A stretch of DNA of 64,000 bases. Source: Aminobacter aganoensis. GTDB taxonomy: Bacteria; Pseudomonadota; Alphaproteobacteria; Rhizobiales; Rhizobiaceae. Within the stretch, counting starts at the first letter, position 1, and each line of letters starts with the position of its first letter. The DNA is taken from NCBI RefSeq assembly GCF_014206975.1, contig NZ_JACHOU010000001.1, forward strand, positions 248,001 through 312,000. The letters are read 5' to 3'. The notes beneath the pieces are model-generated. The model was not told the DNA's origin. It ran no database searches and saw only the letters and a list, made by a program, of their open reading frames with translations. Shown here piece after piece: positions 27,351-38,480 of the stretch. Position numbers and translations under genes: made by a program.

Positions 27351-28727
27351 TCAGAAGAATTCGAGGCTGACCCGGAACATCTGCTCGACCTGCTTGACCG
27401 CCTTGTCGAGCGCGAAGATGACGACGCGGTCCTTGGGCTTGATCAGCACCGAACCGCTGGGCTTGACGATCTTGCCGTCGCGATAGATCGCGCCGATGCG
27501 CATGCCATCGGGCAATTCGAGGTCGCGAAGCAGCGTGCCGACCAGCGGCGACGTTTCCAGCGCCTCGGCCTCGATGATTTCGGCGGCGCCACGCTGGATC
27601 GAATGCACCTGGCGTATCCGTCCGCGCCGGACATGCTGGAGAACGCGCGAGATGGTCACCGCACTCGGATTGACATGCGCGTCGATGCCGAGCGGCTTGG
27701 TGAGATCGTGATAGGCCGGATTGTTGATGAGGGCGAGGTTGCCCTTGCAGCCCAGGCGCTTGGCCATCACGGAGGACAGGATGTTGACCTGATCGTTGTT
27801 GGTCAGCGCCACCATCAGGTCGGCATCCTGGATGTCGGCTTCCATCAGCAGTTTCTGGTCGAGCGCGCTGCCGTTGAGCACCACGGTCCGGCGCAGTTCG
27901 TCGGCGACCTTGACCGCCCTGTCGCGGTTCGCCTCGATGATCTTGATCTTGGTCCGGCTCTGGCGCTTCTCGATGGTGCGGGCGACATAGAGGCCGATGT
28001 TGCCGCCGCCGGCGATGACGATGCGCGTCGCTTCCTGCTCTTCATGCCCGAACAGGCCGAGTGTCCGGCGCACCTGTTCCTTGGTCGTCACGACATAGGC
28101 GAGATCGCCCGCCACCAGCTGATCGGCCGAATGCGGGATGAACAGGCGGTTGTTGCGGCTGACGCCGACCACCGTCGAGGGCAGATCGGGGAACAGTTCG
28201 CTGAGCTGGGCCAGCGGCGTGTTGATGACCGGGCAATCCTCCAGGCACTCGATCGCCACCATGATGATGTGGTTGTCGGCGAAGCGCACCACGTCGGTTG
28301 CGCCAGGCAGCGTGATGCGCCGCAGCACCATCTCGCCGACCTCTAGCTCGGGCGAAATGATCACGTCGATCGGCAGGTGCTCGCGCGAAAACAGGTCCTG
28401 GTAATGCGGCTGGAGATAGGCCTGCGAACGGATGCGCGCGACCTTCATCGGCACGTTGAACAGCGCGTGCGCCACCTCGCAGGCAACGATGTTGACCTCG
28501 TCGAACAAGGTCACCGCGATGATCATGTCGGCGTTCTGCGCGCCGGCGGCCTCAAGCACTTCGGGATGTGAGCCGTGGCCGACAAAACCGCGCACGTCGA
28601 GCTGGTCGCGCACGGCATGGATCAGCTCGGGAGCCGTATCGATGATCGAGACGTCGTTCTTTTCCGCCGCCAATCGTTCGGCAATGCCGTAGCCGACCTG
28701 TCCGGCCCCGCAGATGATTACGCGCAT
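27351..28727 (-). CDS. trkA: Trk potassium uptake regulator TrkA
   Basis: 458 residues; cytosolic NAD-binding subunit of the Trk K+ importer. Two tandem RCK units: the first begins MRVIICGAGQVGYGIAERL, the second RIVIAGGGNIGLYVARTIE, each followed by a TrkA-C domain. No trkH/trkG gene is in the window. It follows ntrX by 32 bases. The ntrYX-trkA linkage is conserved in rhizobia, and cotranscription is plausible. Confidence 0.96.
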   Translation of the reverse strand: MRVIICGAGQVGYGIAERLAAEKNDVSIIDTAPELIHAVRDQLDVRGFVGHGSHPEVLEAAGAQNADMIIAVTLFDEVNIVACEVAHALFNVPMKVARIRSQAYLQPHYQDLFSREHLPIDVIISPELEVGEMVLRRITLPGATDVVRFADNHIIMVAIECLEDCPVINTPLAQLSELFPDLPSTVVGVSRNNRLFIPHSADQLVAGDLAYVVTTKEQVRRTLGLFGHEEQEATRIVIAGGGNIGLYVARTIEKRQSRTKIKIIEANRDRAVKVADELRRTVVLNGSALDQKLLMEADIQDADLMVALTNNDQVNILSSVMAKRLGCKGNLALINNPAYHDLTKPLGIDAHVNPSAVTISRVLQHVRRGRIRQVHSIQRGAAEIIEAEALETSPLVGTLLRDLELPDGMRIGAIYRDGKIVKPSGSVLIKPKDRVVIFALDKAVKQVEQMFRVSLEFF

Positions 28728-28759
28728 GCGGGATCTCTATCCTGACTGCCAGCCACAGC

Positions 28760-30121
28760 TTACACGCCCAGCGACTTGAGCTTGCGGTGCAACGCCGACC
28801 GCTCCATGCCGATGAACTCCGCCGTCTTGGAAATGTTGCCGCCGAAGCGGTTGATCTGGGCGATGAGATATTCCTTCTCGAACATCTCGCGCGCCTCGCG
28901 CAGCGGCAGCGCCATGATGTGCTGGTCGGACTGGTTGGGCGCGCGCGGCATGACGTCGCCGATCTCGGACGGCAGCAGGTCGGCGGTGATCGGCGCCTCG
29001 GGATTGTCGCTGCGGGCAAGGATCAGCAGGCGCTCCACGTTGTTGCGCAGCTGGCGCACATTGCCGGGCCAATTGTGGGCCTGGAGAACGGCCAGTGCGT
29101 CATCGCCGATGCGGCGCGGCTTGATGCCGGCCTGCTTGGCCATCTGCTTCATGAAATTGTCGACGAGGTAGGGAATGTCCTCTCGCCGTTCGGCAAGCCC
29201 CGGCACCATGACCGGCACCACCGCCAGGCGATGGTAGAGATCCTCGCGGAAGCGGCCCTCGGCGATCATCGCCTCGAGGTTCTGCGCCGTCGACGAGATG
29301 ATGCGGACGTCGACCTTGACCCGCTTGGTGCCGCCGACGCGCTCGAACTGCTGGTCGACCAGCACGCGCAGGATCTTGTTCTGGGTCTCGCGCGGCATGT
29401 CGGCGATTTCGTCGAGGTAGAGGATACCCTGGTGGGCTTCCTCCAGCGCGCCGACCTTGCGCTCGCCGCCGTTCGATTCGGTGCCGAACAGCTCGATCTC
29501 CATGCGCTCGGGCGTGATGGTGGCGGCGTTCAGCGTCACGAACGGGCCGCTCTTGCGCGCGGAAAGCGCGTGGATGGCCCGCGCCGCCATTTCCTTGCCC
29601 GAGCCGGACGGACCGATGATCATGATGCGGCTGTTGGTCGGCGCGACCCGGTCGATGGTCTGTCGCAACTGGCTCATCGCCGACGACATGCCGATCAGGT
29701 CGTGGGTCTCGCCGCTGCGCATCTTGAGGTCGGAGACCTCGCGCCTGAGCTTCGACGTTTCGAGCGCACGCTCGGCGATCAGGATCAGCCGGTCGGCCTT
29801 GAACGGCTTTTCGATGAAATCATAGGCGCCGCGACGGATCGCCGAAACCGCGGTTTCAATGTTGCCGTGGCCCGAGATCATCACCACGGGCAGGTTGGGA
29901 TGCAGGGTCTTGATCTCGTCGAGCAGCGCCAGCCCGTCGAGCCGCGACCCCTGGAGCCAGATATCGAGGAAAACCAGGCGCGGCGCACGATCCGCGATCG
30001 CGGCAAGCGCACTGTCGGCGTCGAACGCCGTGCGGGTTTCGTGACCTTCGTCGCTCAGGATGCCCGCGACCAGTTCACGGATGTCTTCCTCATCGTCAAC
30101 GATAAGAATATCAGACGCCAT
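28760..30121 (-). CDS. ntrX: Nitrogen regulation response regulator NtrX
   Basis: 453 residues. Receiver domain with phosphoacceptor Asp53 in FLDIWLQ, AAA+ domain with Walker A GPSGSGKEMAARAI and LDEIADMP, and a C-terminal Fis-type helix-turn-helix (NISKTAEFIGMERSALHRKL). The sigma-54 contact loop GAFTGA is missing: ELFGTESNGGERKVGALEE stands in its place, as in other NtrX proteins, so it is unlikely to activate RpoN promoters in the NtrC manner. The start overlaps the end of ntrY by 11 bases. Involved in nitrogen, redox and envelope responses in related bacteria. Confidence 0.97.
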   Translation of the reverse strand: MASDILIVDDEEDIRELVAGILSDEGHETRTAFDADSALAAIADRAPRLVFLDIWLQGSRLDGLALLDEIKTLHPNLPVVMISGHGNIETAVSAIRRGAYDFIEKPFKADRLILIAERALETSKLRREVSDLKMRSGETHDLIGMSSAMSQLRQTIDRVAPTNSRIMIIGPSGSGKEMAARAIHALSARKSGPFVTLNAATITPERMEIELFGTESNGGERKVGALEEAHQGILYLDEIADMPRETQNKILRVLVDQQFERVGGTKRVKVDVRIISSTAQNLEAMIAEGRFREDLYHRLAVVPVMVPGLAERREDIPYLVDNFMKQMAKQAGIKPRRIGDDALAVLQAHNWPGNVRQLRNNVERLLILARSDNPEAPITADLLPSEIGDVMPRAPNQSDQHIMALPLREAREMFEKEYLIAQINRFGGNISKTAEFIGMERSALHRKLKSLGV

Positions 30122-32411
30122 TTCCGACCTTCTCGATTTCTTGGACCTGCACTGCGTCGGCGGCACCCTTGGGTGTTGCCGCCTCTTCGGCTGCCGCAGG
30201 CAGGACCATGCTGATCATCGCGCCGCGCCCGCCATGGAAATCGGCTGGAGCGTCGTGAAGTTCCAATCTTCCGCCGTGGTCCTCGACAATCTTCTTGACG
30301 ATAGCGAGGCCGAGGCCGGTGCCCTTCTCGCGCGTCGTCATATAGGGCTCGAGCAGCCGCTGGCGATGTTCGCGCGGCAGGCCCTTGCCATTGTCGATCA
30401 CGTCGATGCGGATCGAATTGCCGTCGCGCCGCGCCCGGATCTTGATGACCCCGGACTCGCCGGTCTGGCGTTCCGCCGCCTCGATGGCCTCGGCGGCATT
30501 CTTGATGACATTGCCGAACGCCTGGGCCATCAGGCGGCTGTCGAAGGTTCCCTTGAGCGGCCCCGGCGTGATGTCGCGCTCGAAGGCGATGTCGGCCCGG
30601 CTGACCTCGACCAGGAACGACGCCTCGCGCAGCGGTTCGCGAATGTCGATTACCTTCATCTCGGGCTTCGGCATGCGCGCGAAAGCAGAGAACTCGTCGA
30701 CCATGCGGCCGATGTCGCCAACCTGGCGGATGATCGTTTCGGTGCACTGGTCGAAGACCTCGCGATCCTCGGTGATCACCTTGCCGTAGCGGCGGCGGAT
30801 GCGTTCGGCCGAGAGCTGGATCGGTGTCAGCGGGTTCTTGATTTCGTGGGCGATGCGCCGCGCGACGTCGGCCCAGGCCGAGGTGCGCTGGGCGGTGACG
30901 AGATCGGTGATGTCGTCGATGGTCACGACATAGGACGTGTCGTCGGCGTCCATAGCTTCCTTGTCGCCTTCCTCCACCGTCACCTGGACGTTGAAGGTGC
31001 GCTCGGCGCCGGCACGGTAGAACGTCACCTGCTCGCGATAGACGTCCCGTCCCGACTTGCGCCCGATCTCGAAGACGCGGCCGACATGCGGCAGCAGGAT
31101 CGACAGGTTCTGTCCGAGCGAATCCGCGGCGGAGATCGCCAGCATCTCTTCCGCCGACGGGTTGACGATGGTGATGCTGCCATAGGGATCGACGCCGATG
31201 ACACCGGCGGTGACGCCGGCAAGCACCGCCTCGGAAAAGCGGCGGCGTTCGTCGATGACGTCCTTGGCGGTCAGGAGTTCGTTGCGCTGCGACTTGAGCT
31301 CGAGCAGCATGTTGTTGAACGTGCCGCTTAAGGCGCCGACATCGCCGTCCGACAGCCTTACCGGCACCGACACGTCGAGATTGCCGGTGGCGACCTCGTC
31401 GGCAGCGCCGATGAGCTGGCGGATCGGCCGCACCAGCCGGTCGGCGACCGCAATGCCGGTCCAGATCGCCGACAGCACGACGATCAGCGTCAGGCCGAGA
31501 TAGAGCAGCGCAAAGGCGATCTGCGTGGTGCGCCGGCTGGCGCCGAGATCGCGGTACTCCTCGGTGTTCGCGGTGACGATCTGGCGCGCCTTGATGACCT
31601 CGGGGTCGACCAGGCGGATCGTGTAGAGATAGAGCCCTTCGATCTCGCGCAGCTTGATGATGGCGCCGACGATGTTGCGCGTCTTCGGCTCGATCAGGAC
31701 GGGCTTGCCGTCCGCCGCCGATTCGACCGCGACCGGCGGCGGCTCGGGCATGGCGAAATCGGCACCGGTCTTGGCGCTCATGACGAACGAGCCGTCGGGT
31801 CGAATCAGCGCGGCATGGGCGAGCGCGCGCAACTGCGCCTGCCGGCCCATGAATTCGAGGAAGCCGCTGCGGTCGAGGCCGTAGAGGGAGCGCGCATTGT
31901 CGAGGTCGTTGGCCATCGACAAGGTCGTGCTTTGCAGGTTGCGCGCATTCTCCTGGACATAGGCCTCGGCGATCGACAGCGACGAATTGACGATGGTCTT
32001 GGTCCTGATCTCGAACCAGCGGTCGAGGCCGATGTCCAGCGTGATCGACGCAACGATGGCGACCAGCAGCGCCGGCAGCGCCGCCACCAGCGCAAACATG
32101 GTGACGATGCGCACATGGAGGCGCGAGGCCGCCTTGCCGCGCTTGCGCGCCATGGCGATGCGCTGGATCTCGATGACGATCAGGCCGACGAGGATCAGGA
32201 TGAAAACGGCGTTGATGCCGATCAGGGTCAGCGTCGTCGTCGAATCCGGGGTAATCGGCGTGACGCCGACCAGGATGGCGAAGGAGACCGCGGCCGTGAC
32301 CAGGGCAGCGACAATCGCCACCACGCCAGGAAGCGCAAGAAGGCGCCTGCCGTCCTGTGTCCTCTTTGCGGGTTGGTCCGCCACTCCTGCTGATGTTGCC
32401 CGGTTCGCCAT
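30111..32411 (-). CDS. ntrY: Sensor histidine kinase NtrY
   Basis: About 766 residues from the ATG at 32411 (an ATG 11 codons upstream at 32444 is possible; neither has a strong ribosome site). Membrane helices lie near residues 30-50, 60-80, 95-115 and 290-315, enclosing a large extracytoplasmic region. HAMP (RLVRPIRQLIGAADEVATG), PAS, HisKA with His in [19 protein letters not shown] and the ATPase motifs NVIKNAAEAIE, DNGKGLP and TGLGLAIVKKIVEDHGG follow. Partner of NtrX, whose gene it overlaps. A 28-base near-palindrome lies just upstream. Confidence 0.96.
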   Translation of the reverse strand: MANRATSAGVADQPAKRTQDGRRLLALPGVVAIVAALVTAAVSFAILVGVTPITPDSTTTLTLIGINAVFILILVGLIVIEIQRIAMARKRGKAASRLHVRIVTMFALVAALPALLVAIVASITLDIGLDRWFEIRTKTIVNSSLSIAEAYVQENARNLQSTTLSMANDLDNARSLYGLDRSGFLEFMGRQAQLRALAHAALIRPDGSFVMSAKTGADFAMPEPPPVAVESAADGKPVLIEPKTRNIVGAIIKLREIEGLYLYTIRLVDPEVIKARQIVTANTEEYRDLGASRRTTQIAFALLYLGLTLIVVLSAIWTGIAVADRLVRPIRQLIGAADEVATGNLDVSVPVRLSDGDVGALSGTFNNMLLELKSQRNELLTAKDVIDERRRFSEAVLAGVTAGVIGVDPYGSITIVNPSAEEMLAISAADSLGQNLSILLPHVGRVFEIGRKSGRDVYREQVTFYRAGAERTFNVQVTVEEGDKEAMDADDTSYVVTIDDITDLVTAQRTSAWADVARRIAHEIKNPLTPIQLSAERIRRRYGKVITEDREVFDQCTETIIRQVGDIGRMVDEFSAFARMPKPEMKVIDIREPLREASFLVEVSRADIAFERDITPGPLKGTFDSRLMAQAFGNVIKNAAEAIEAAERQTGESGVIKIRARRDGNSIRIDVIDNGKGLPREHRQRLLEPYMTTREKGTGLGLAIVKKIVEDHGGRLELHDAPADFHGGRGAMISMVLPAAAEEAATPKGAADAVQVQEIEKVGNGV

Positions 32412-32431
32412 GCTGCCGTCTAGAAGCCTTT

Positions 32432-32459
32432 CAATGCGTCGCATCTATGCAACGCATTG
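32432..32459. promoter_or_regulatory. Near-perfect 28-bp palindrome upstream of ntrY
   Basis: Arms CAATGCGT (32432-32439) and ACGCATTG (32452-32459) are perfect, and an inner dyad GCAT-CT-ATGC sits symmetrically between them, so 24 of 28 positions are palindromic. It contains CAACGCATTG, a CAA-N4-TTG pattern of the type reported for Brucella NtrX. I infer an autoregulatory site for ntrYX. Confidence 0.55.
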
Positions 32460-32471
32460 TGGCGATTATGC

Positions 32472-32498
32472 AACATTTTCGCCGCGAGCGAAAATGTT
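32472..32498. repeat. 11-bp inverted repeat between ntrC and ntrY
   Basis: AACATTTTCGC (32472-32482) and GCGAAAATGTT (32488-32498) are perfect arms around a 5-base loop. There is no U-tract on the minus strand, so it is either a weak terminator of ntrC or an operator. Confidence 0.5.
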
Positions 32499-32539
32499 TC
32501 GGCAGGCTTTCGACAGATAAGCGTTTCGACTTCCCCTGC

Positions 32540-33993
<1,454 letters not shown>

Positions 33994-33997
<4 letters not shown>

Positions 33998-35136
33998 CGA
34001 TGGTCTCCTTCGCTGACGTCGGTCGAATGCCCGGGCAGTTCCTTCCAGGCAGGCATCAGGATGCGAAAGGTGGTGCCCCGCGGCGTCGAATCGCACTCGA
34101 TCACTCCGCCATGGTCGCCGACGATCTTGGCGACCAGTGCCAGGCCAAGCCCGGAGCCGTTGGGCTTGGTGGTTATGAACGGGTCGAACAGGATCGGCAG
34201 GATGTCCTCGGACACCCCCGGACCATTGTCGTGGACGCAGAATTCGAGCGGCAGCGAGACCCGGTCCTGGGTGCCGGGGATCGACATGCGGATGCCGGGC
34301 CGGAAGGCGGTCGACAGCGTGATTTCGCCGCCCGGCTGGTGACCGATAGCCTCGGCGGCGTTCTTGACCAGGTTGAGGAAGATCTGGACCAGCTGGTCGC
34401 GGTTGGCATAGACCGGAGGCAATGATGGATCATAATCCTCCAGGATCTTGATACCATTGGCAAAACCGTTCTTGGCGATCGCCTTCACATGGTCGAGAAC
34501 GACATGGATGTTGACCGGATAGCGGTCGATGGGACGCTCGTCCGAGAACACCTCCATGCGGTCGACGAGCTTGACGATGCGGTCGGTTTCGTCGGTGATC
34601 AGCCGCGTCAGCGCACGGTCCTCGTCGGACGCCGACAGTTCCAGCAACTGGGCCGCCCCCCTGATTCCGGAGAGCGGGTTCTTGATCTCGTGAGCCAGCA
34701 TCGCGGCGAGCCCGGTAACCGAACGCGCGGCACCGCGATGGGTCATCTGGCGGTCGATCTTGTCGGCCATCGAGCGTTCCTGGAACATCACGACGACTGA
34801 GCCCGGAAGTTCCGACACCGGGGCAACGTAGAGGTCGACCATCTTCTCGACGCCAAGCCGCGGCGACGAAACGTCGACGCGGTATTCGTTGACCGGCGTC
34901 AGGCGTTCGCGCACCTGCTCGACCAGCGTCAGGATCGGGCTGCCGAAAGGCACGAAGCGCGAAAGATCGCTGCGCGCCAGCACGGTGGCGCTGGAGCGGA
35001 AGAAGTCCTCGGCGTCGGCATTGGCGAAGGTGATGAAGTTGTCGGGGCCGATCATGATGACCGGGCGCCGGATCGTGTCGAGGACGATCTGCGCGGCATC
35101 CGCCGGATCTGCTGCCGGAGCCGGGTTGAACTTCAT
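33994..35136 (-). CDS. ntrB: Sensor histidine kinase NtrB
   Basis: 380 residues, soluble, no membrane helices, as expected for the PII-controlled kinase/phosphatase of NtrC. N-terminal PAS domain (residues ~15-125), HisKA with His149 in [21 protein letters not shown], and the ATPase domain with [19 protein letters not shown] and [19 protein letters not shown]. It overlaps ntrC (ATGA) and dusB (4 bases), so the three are translationally coupled. Confidence 0.98.
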
Positions 35137-36161
35137 GCCGCGTTCCTTTCCGGAAAAATCTCGCCAAACGACACCAGCGCTTCGCGCAGCGACGCCACCA
35201 CCTGGGCAGGATCGAATGAGGTGAGGACGCCACGGCGCAAATCGTCAGGCACGCCGGATGCGTGGCGGTCGAGATACCAGCCGAGATGCTTGCGCGCCTG
35301 GCGCAGGCCGCTCTCGGTGCCGTAGAGCGCCAGCATGTCCTCGTAGTGGGCCACGGCATAGTCGGCCATTTCGGCCGGGCTTTGCGGAACGCCCGCGGCC
35401 TTCGTACCGCCCGCTGCGGCCGCGATCATGCCCGCCGTCCACGGCGCGCCATAATGCGAGCGCCCCGCCATCACGGCGTCGGCACCGGATTGCTCCAGAA
35501 TCCCGGCGGCGTCCTCCGGCGTTTCGACGTCGCCATTGGCGACCACCGGGATGCTCACCGCCTCCTTGACGCGGGCGATCGCCCGCCAGTCGGCCTTGCC
35601 TTTGTAGAACTGGCAGCGCGTGCGGCCGTGAACGGTGACCATCGAAACACCGGCCTGTTCGGCGCGGCGCGCCAACTCCGGCGCGTTGAGCACGTCGTCG
35701 TCCCAGCCAAGCCGCATCTTCAGCGTCACCGGCACGTCGATGGTTTCGACCACCGCATCGATCAGCGTCAGGGCAAAGTCGAGGTCTCGCATCAGCGCCG
35801 AGCCGGCATAGCCGCCGGTCACCTTCTTGGCCGGGCAGCCCATATTGATATCGATTACATCGGCACCCTCGCCAACGGCGATACGGGCGGCCTCAGCCAT
35901 ATGCGCGGCCTCGCGGCCGGCAAGCTGGACCATGTGCACGGGCAAGCCCGAATGGCGGATGCGGAAACCGCTGGAACCGCGGCCCTTGGCAAGTTCGCCA
36001 CTGGCGACCATCTCGGACACCACGAGACCGGCACCATGGGCATGGGCGCGCGTGCGAAAAGCCTCGTCGGTGACGCCCGACATCGGGGCGAGAAACACCC
36101 GATTGCGGATCGTGACGCCACCGATGCAAAGCGGCTCGCCGAGTTTTGAAAGCTTATCCAT
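35133..36161 (-). CDS. dusB: tRNA dihydrouridine synthase DusB (NifR3)
   Basis: 342 residues from the ATG at 36161. FMN enzyme that reduces uridine in t[38 protein letters not shown] with the catalytic Cys, [18 protein letters not shown] and [14 protein letters not shown] are diagnostic. Upstream in-frame starts at 36206 (ATG) and 36224 (TTG) exist; 36161 is chosen because it aligns with family N-termini (DKLSKLGEP), although no good ribosome site precedes it. First gene of dusB-ntrB-ntrC, the rhizobial nifR3-ntrBC operon. Confidence 0.95.
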   Translation of the reverse strand: MDKLSKLGEPLCIGGVTIRNRVFLAPMSGVTDEAFRTRAHAHGAGLVVSEMVASGELAKGRGSSGFRIRHSGLPVHMVQLAGREAAHMAEAARIAVGEGADVIDINMGCPAKKVTGGYAGSALMRDLDFALTLIDAVVETIDVPVTLKMRLGWDDDVLNAPELARRAEQAGVSMVTVHGRTRCQFYKGKADWRAIARVKEAVSIPVVANGDVETPEDAAGILEQSGADAVMAGRSHYGAPWTAGMIAAAAGGTKAAGVPQSPAEMADYAVAHYEDMLALYGTESGLRQARKHLGWYLDRHASGVPDDLRRGVLTSFDPAQVVASLREALVSFGEIFPERNAA

Positions 36162-36224
36162 GCACAAAAACAAAGCACCATTCGCCTTTGCACAATGAGT
36201 AGCCATGATCAGCTCATTGTGCAA
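36161..36224. promoter_or_regulatory. Candidate NtrC autoregulatory region of dusB-ntrBC
   Basis: TGCTTTGTTTTTGTGCA (minus, 36161-36177) matches the proposed glnB NtrC site at 13 of 17 bases and overlaps the chosen start. Just upstream, TTGCACAATGAG (36188-36199) and CTCATTGTGCAA (36213-36224) form a perfect 12-base inverted repeat around 13 bases. Several rhizobia are known to repress this operon through NtrC itself; this arrangement would allow it. If sites cover the promoter, the true translation start may differ from 36161. Confidence 0.45.
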
Positions 36225-36301
36225 CTGCGAAATGACAGCCGAATGCGGCGCTTTCTGGATTCTACTGGCCTTCCGCAGACCTCGCGGCTAAGCCTCTGCA
36301 C

Positions 36302-37525
36302 ATGAATGCAGAAGTCTCCTCCCGCCATTTGAGTTCGAAGGTCGCGGTCGTCATCGTGGCGGCCGGGCGCGGCGAACGCGCCGGCCAGGCCGACGGCCCC
36401 AAGCAGTATCGCAGCATCGGCGGCAAGGCCGTCATCTGGCACACGCTGAAAGCGTTTCTCGACCATCCGCGCATCGGCGCGGTGGCCGTCGCCATCCATG
36501 CCGACGACGCCGGATTGTTCACGGCCGCCGCCGGCGAATTCGCCGCGCGCGTCACCACCGTTGTCGGCGGTGCCACGCGCCAGGATTCGACGCGCCTTGC
36601 CCTTCTCGCCTTGCAAGATGCCAAGCCAGGCGCAGTGCTCATCCATGACGGCGTCCGGCCCTTCATCGGCTCTGAGGTGATCGACCGCACGATCGAGGGC
36701 ATCGACGCCGGGCACGGCTCGCTGCCATCGCTGCCGGTCTCCGACACGCTGAAGAAGGAGGCATCCGACCGCACCGTGGCGGAAACCGTGCCGCGCGCCG
36801 GCCTGCATTCGGCACAGACGCCGCAGGGTTTCCCGTTCGAGCCGATCCTGGCCGCCCACCAGCGTGCGTACGAGGCCGGGCGCAGCGACTTCACCGACGA
36901 TTCGGCGATCGCCGAATGGGCCGGCATCCCCGTGCGGCTGGTGCTTGGCTCGCCCGACAACATCAAACTTACCTGGGCAAAGGACATCGCCATGGCCGAC
37001 CAGCGCCTCTCCGGCCAGACACCGAGCTTTCCCGACGTGCGCACCGGCAACGGCTACGACGTGCATTCCTTCGAAGCCGGCGACCATGTCTGGCTGTGCG
37101 GCATCAAGATTCCGCATAGCAAAAAGCTGAACGGCCATTCCGACGCCGATGTCGGCCTGCACGCGCTGACCGACGCGCTGCTGGCCACCTGTGGCGCCGG
37201 CGACATCGGCACCCACTTCCCGCCCTCGGACCCGCAGTGGAAGGGCGCCGCTTCGCGCCAGTTCGTCGAGCACGCCGCAAAGATCGTGCGCGCCCGCGGC
37301 GGGCGTATCGCCAATGCCGACATCACCCTGATCTGCGAGGCGCCGCGCGTCGGTCCGCACAGGGAGGCAATGACGGCGGAACTGGCCGACATGCTGCGCA
37401 TCGCGCCGGAGCGCGTGTCGATCAAGGCCACCACCAACGAGAAGCTCGGTTTCGTCGGCCGCGAGGAAGGCATCGCTGCGATCGCGACCGCAAGCGTGGT
37501 CTATCCCGGGGAACTGCCGGAATGA
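36302..37525 (+). CDS. ispDF: Bifunctional IspD/IspF enzyme of the MEP pathway
   Basis: 407 residues with two fused activities of isoprenoid precursor synthesis. Residues 1-~235 form the IspD cytidylyltransferase ([40 protein letters not shown]). Residues ~245-407 form the IspF cyclodiphosphate synthase ([19 protein letters not shown] with the metal Asp/His pair, [30 protein letters not shown]). The fusion is typical of alphaproteobacteria. Divergent from dusB; its stop overlaps the next start (ATGA). Confidence 0.97.
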   Translation: MNAEVSSRHLSSKVAVVIVAAGRGERAGQADGPKQYRSIGGKAVIWHTLKAFLDHPRIGAVAVAIHADDAGLFTAAAGEFAARVTTVVGGATRQDSTRLALLALQDAKPGAVLIHDGVRPFIGSEVIDRTIEGIDAGHGSLPSLPVSDTLKKEASDRTVAETVPRAGLHSAQTPQGFPFEPILAAHQRAYEAGRSDFTDDSAIAEWAGIPVRLVLGSPDNIKLTWAKDIAMADQRLSGQTPSFPDVRTGNGYDVHSFEAGDHVWLCGIKIPHSKKLNGHSDADVGLHALTDALLATCGAGDIGTHFPPSDPQWKGAASRQFVEHAAKIVRARGGRIANADITLICEAPRVGPHREAMTAELADMLRIAPERVSIKATTNEKLGFVGREEGIAAIATASVVYPGELPE

Positions 37526-38028
37526 GCGACATCGGCGCCCTCGCCTCGGCCTTGCTGGAAGCCTGCGAGGCGCATGGCACGATGATGGCCACCGCCGAAA
37601 GCTGCACCGGCGGCATGATCATCGCGGCGCTGACCGACATCGCCGGTTCCTCGGCGGTCGTCGACCGTGGCTTCATCACCTATTCCAACGACGCCAAGAT
37701 GGAGATGCTCGGCGTCTCCGAAGCGACGCTCAGGGCGCATGGCGCGGTCTCGCGCGAAACAGCACTCGAAATGGCGGCTGGCGCCCTTGCCCATTCGCGT
37801 GGAGGCCTGGCGCTGGCGGTGACCGGCGTTGCCGGTCCCGGCGGCGGTTCGGCCGAAAAGCCGGTCGGGCTGGTCTGGTTCGGCGTTGCCAGGACGGGCG
37901 CACCGGCAGAAGCAGAATTCCGCCTGTTCGAAGACAAGGGCCGTGACTTCATCCGCCGCGAGACGGTCAGGACGGCGCTGGGATTGGGCCTGCGCGCCGT
38001 GGATCAGACCGGATTCGCCGGTCCGTAG
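37522..38028 (+). CDS. CinA C-terminal-type nicotinamide-nucleotide amidase
   Basis: 168 residues, the stand-alone C-terminal CinA domain (PncC/YdeJ-like), which deamidates NMN back to nicotinic acid mononucleotide. The catalytic Ser lies in [14 protein letters not shown], with [21 protein letters not shown] and [22 protein letters not shown] following. Translationally coupled to ispDF by ATGA overlap. Its last 25 bases overlap the convergent COQ10-like gene. Confidence 0.92.
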   Translation: MSDIGALASALLEACEAHGTMMATAESCTGGMIIAALTDIAGSSAVVDRGFITYSNDAKMEMLGVSEATLRAHGAVSRETALEMAAGALAHSRGGLALAVTGVAGPGGGSAEKPVGLVWFGVARTGAPAEAEFRLFEDKGRDFIRRETVRTALGLGLRAVDQTGFAGP

Positions 38029-38465
38029 ATCACGTCGGCGCGCTTTTCGAAGGCTTCGGCGAACATGCGGAAGGCGCGGTCGAACATCGTGCCCATCAGC
38101 GCGCCCAGGATGCGGCTCTTGAATTCGTAGTCGATGAAGAACTCGACGTCCGAGCCGCCGCCTGCCGCCGCCACGAATTTCCACTCGTTGGTGAGGTAGC
38201 GGAACGGGCCATCGAGATACTTGACGTCGATGGTGTTGGCCTCGGGCGTCAGCAGCACCTGGGTGGTGAAGGTCTCGCGGATGGCCTTGTAGCCAACGGT
38301 CATGTCAGCGACGAGGATTTCACGGCCGTCGCGCTCGCGGCGCGAGCGCACGTTCAGCGCTTCGCACAGCGGCAGGAATTCCGGATATTTTTCCACGTCG
38401 GCCACGAGCGCGTACATTTCTTCCGGCGAGTGGCTGACCCGGCGCGTGGTTTCGAACTTCGGCAT
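38004..38465 (-). CDS. COQ10/RatA-like START-domain protein
   Basis: 153-residue START-like (polyketide cyclase) protein. RRVSHSPEEMYALVADVEKYPEFLPLCEA, VADMTVGYKAIRETFTTQV and FFIDYEFKSRILG match the COQ10/RatA family. In alphaproteobacteria it is normally regarded as a coenzyme Q-binding protein; RatA-type ribosome inhibition is a less likely reading because no RatB gene is adjacent. It lies 15 bases after lipA and its 3' end overlaps the cinA-type gene by 25 bases. Confidence 0.88.
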   Translation of the reverse strand: MPKFETTRRVSHSPEEMYALVADVEKYPEFLPLCEALNVRSRRERDGREILVADMTVGYKAIRETFTTQVLLTPEANTIDVKYLDGPFRYLTNEWKFVAAAGGGSDVEFFIDYEFKSRILGALMGTMFDRAFRMFAEAFEKRADVIYGPANPV

Positions 38466-38480
38466 GTTGGCCCGGGCGCG

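Noticed and set aside
38004-38465. RatA toxin of a RatAB system
   Set aside because: No ratB gene is adjacent; location beside lipA and sequence fit the COQ10-like alphaproteobacterial group better.
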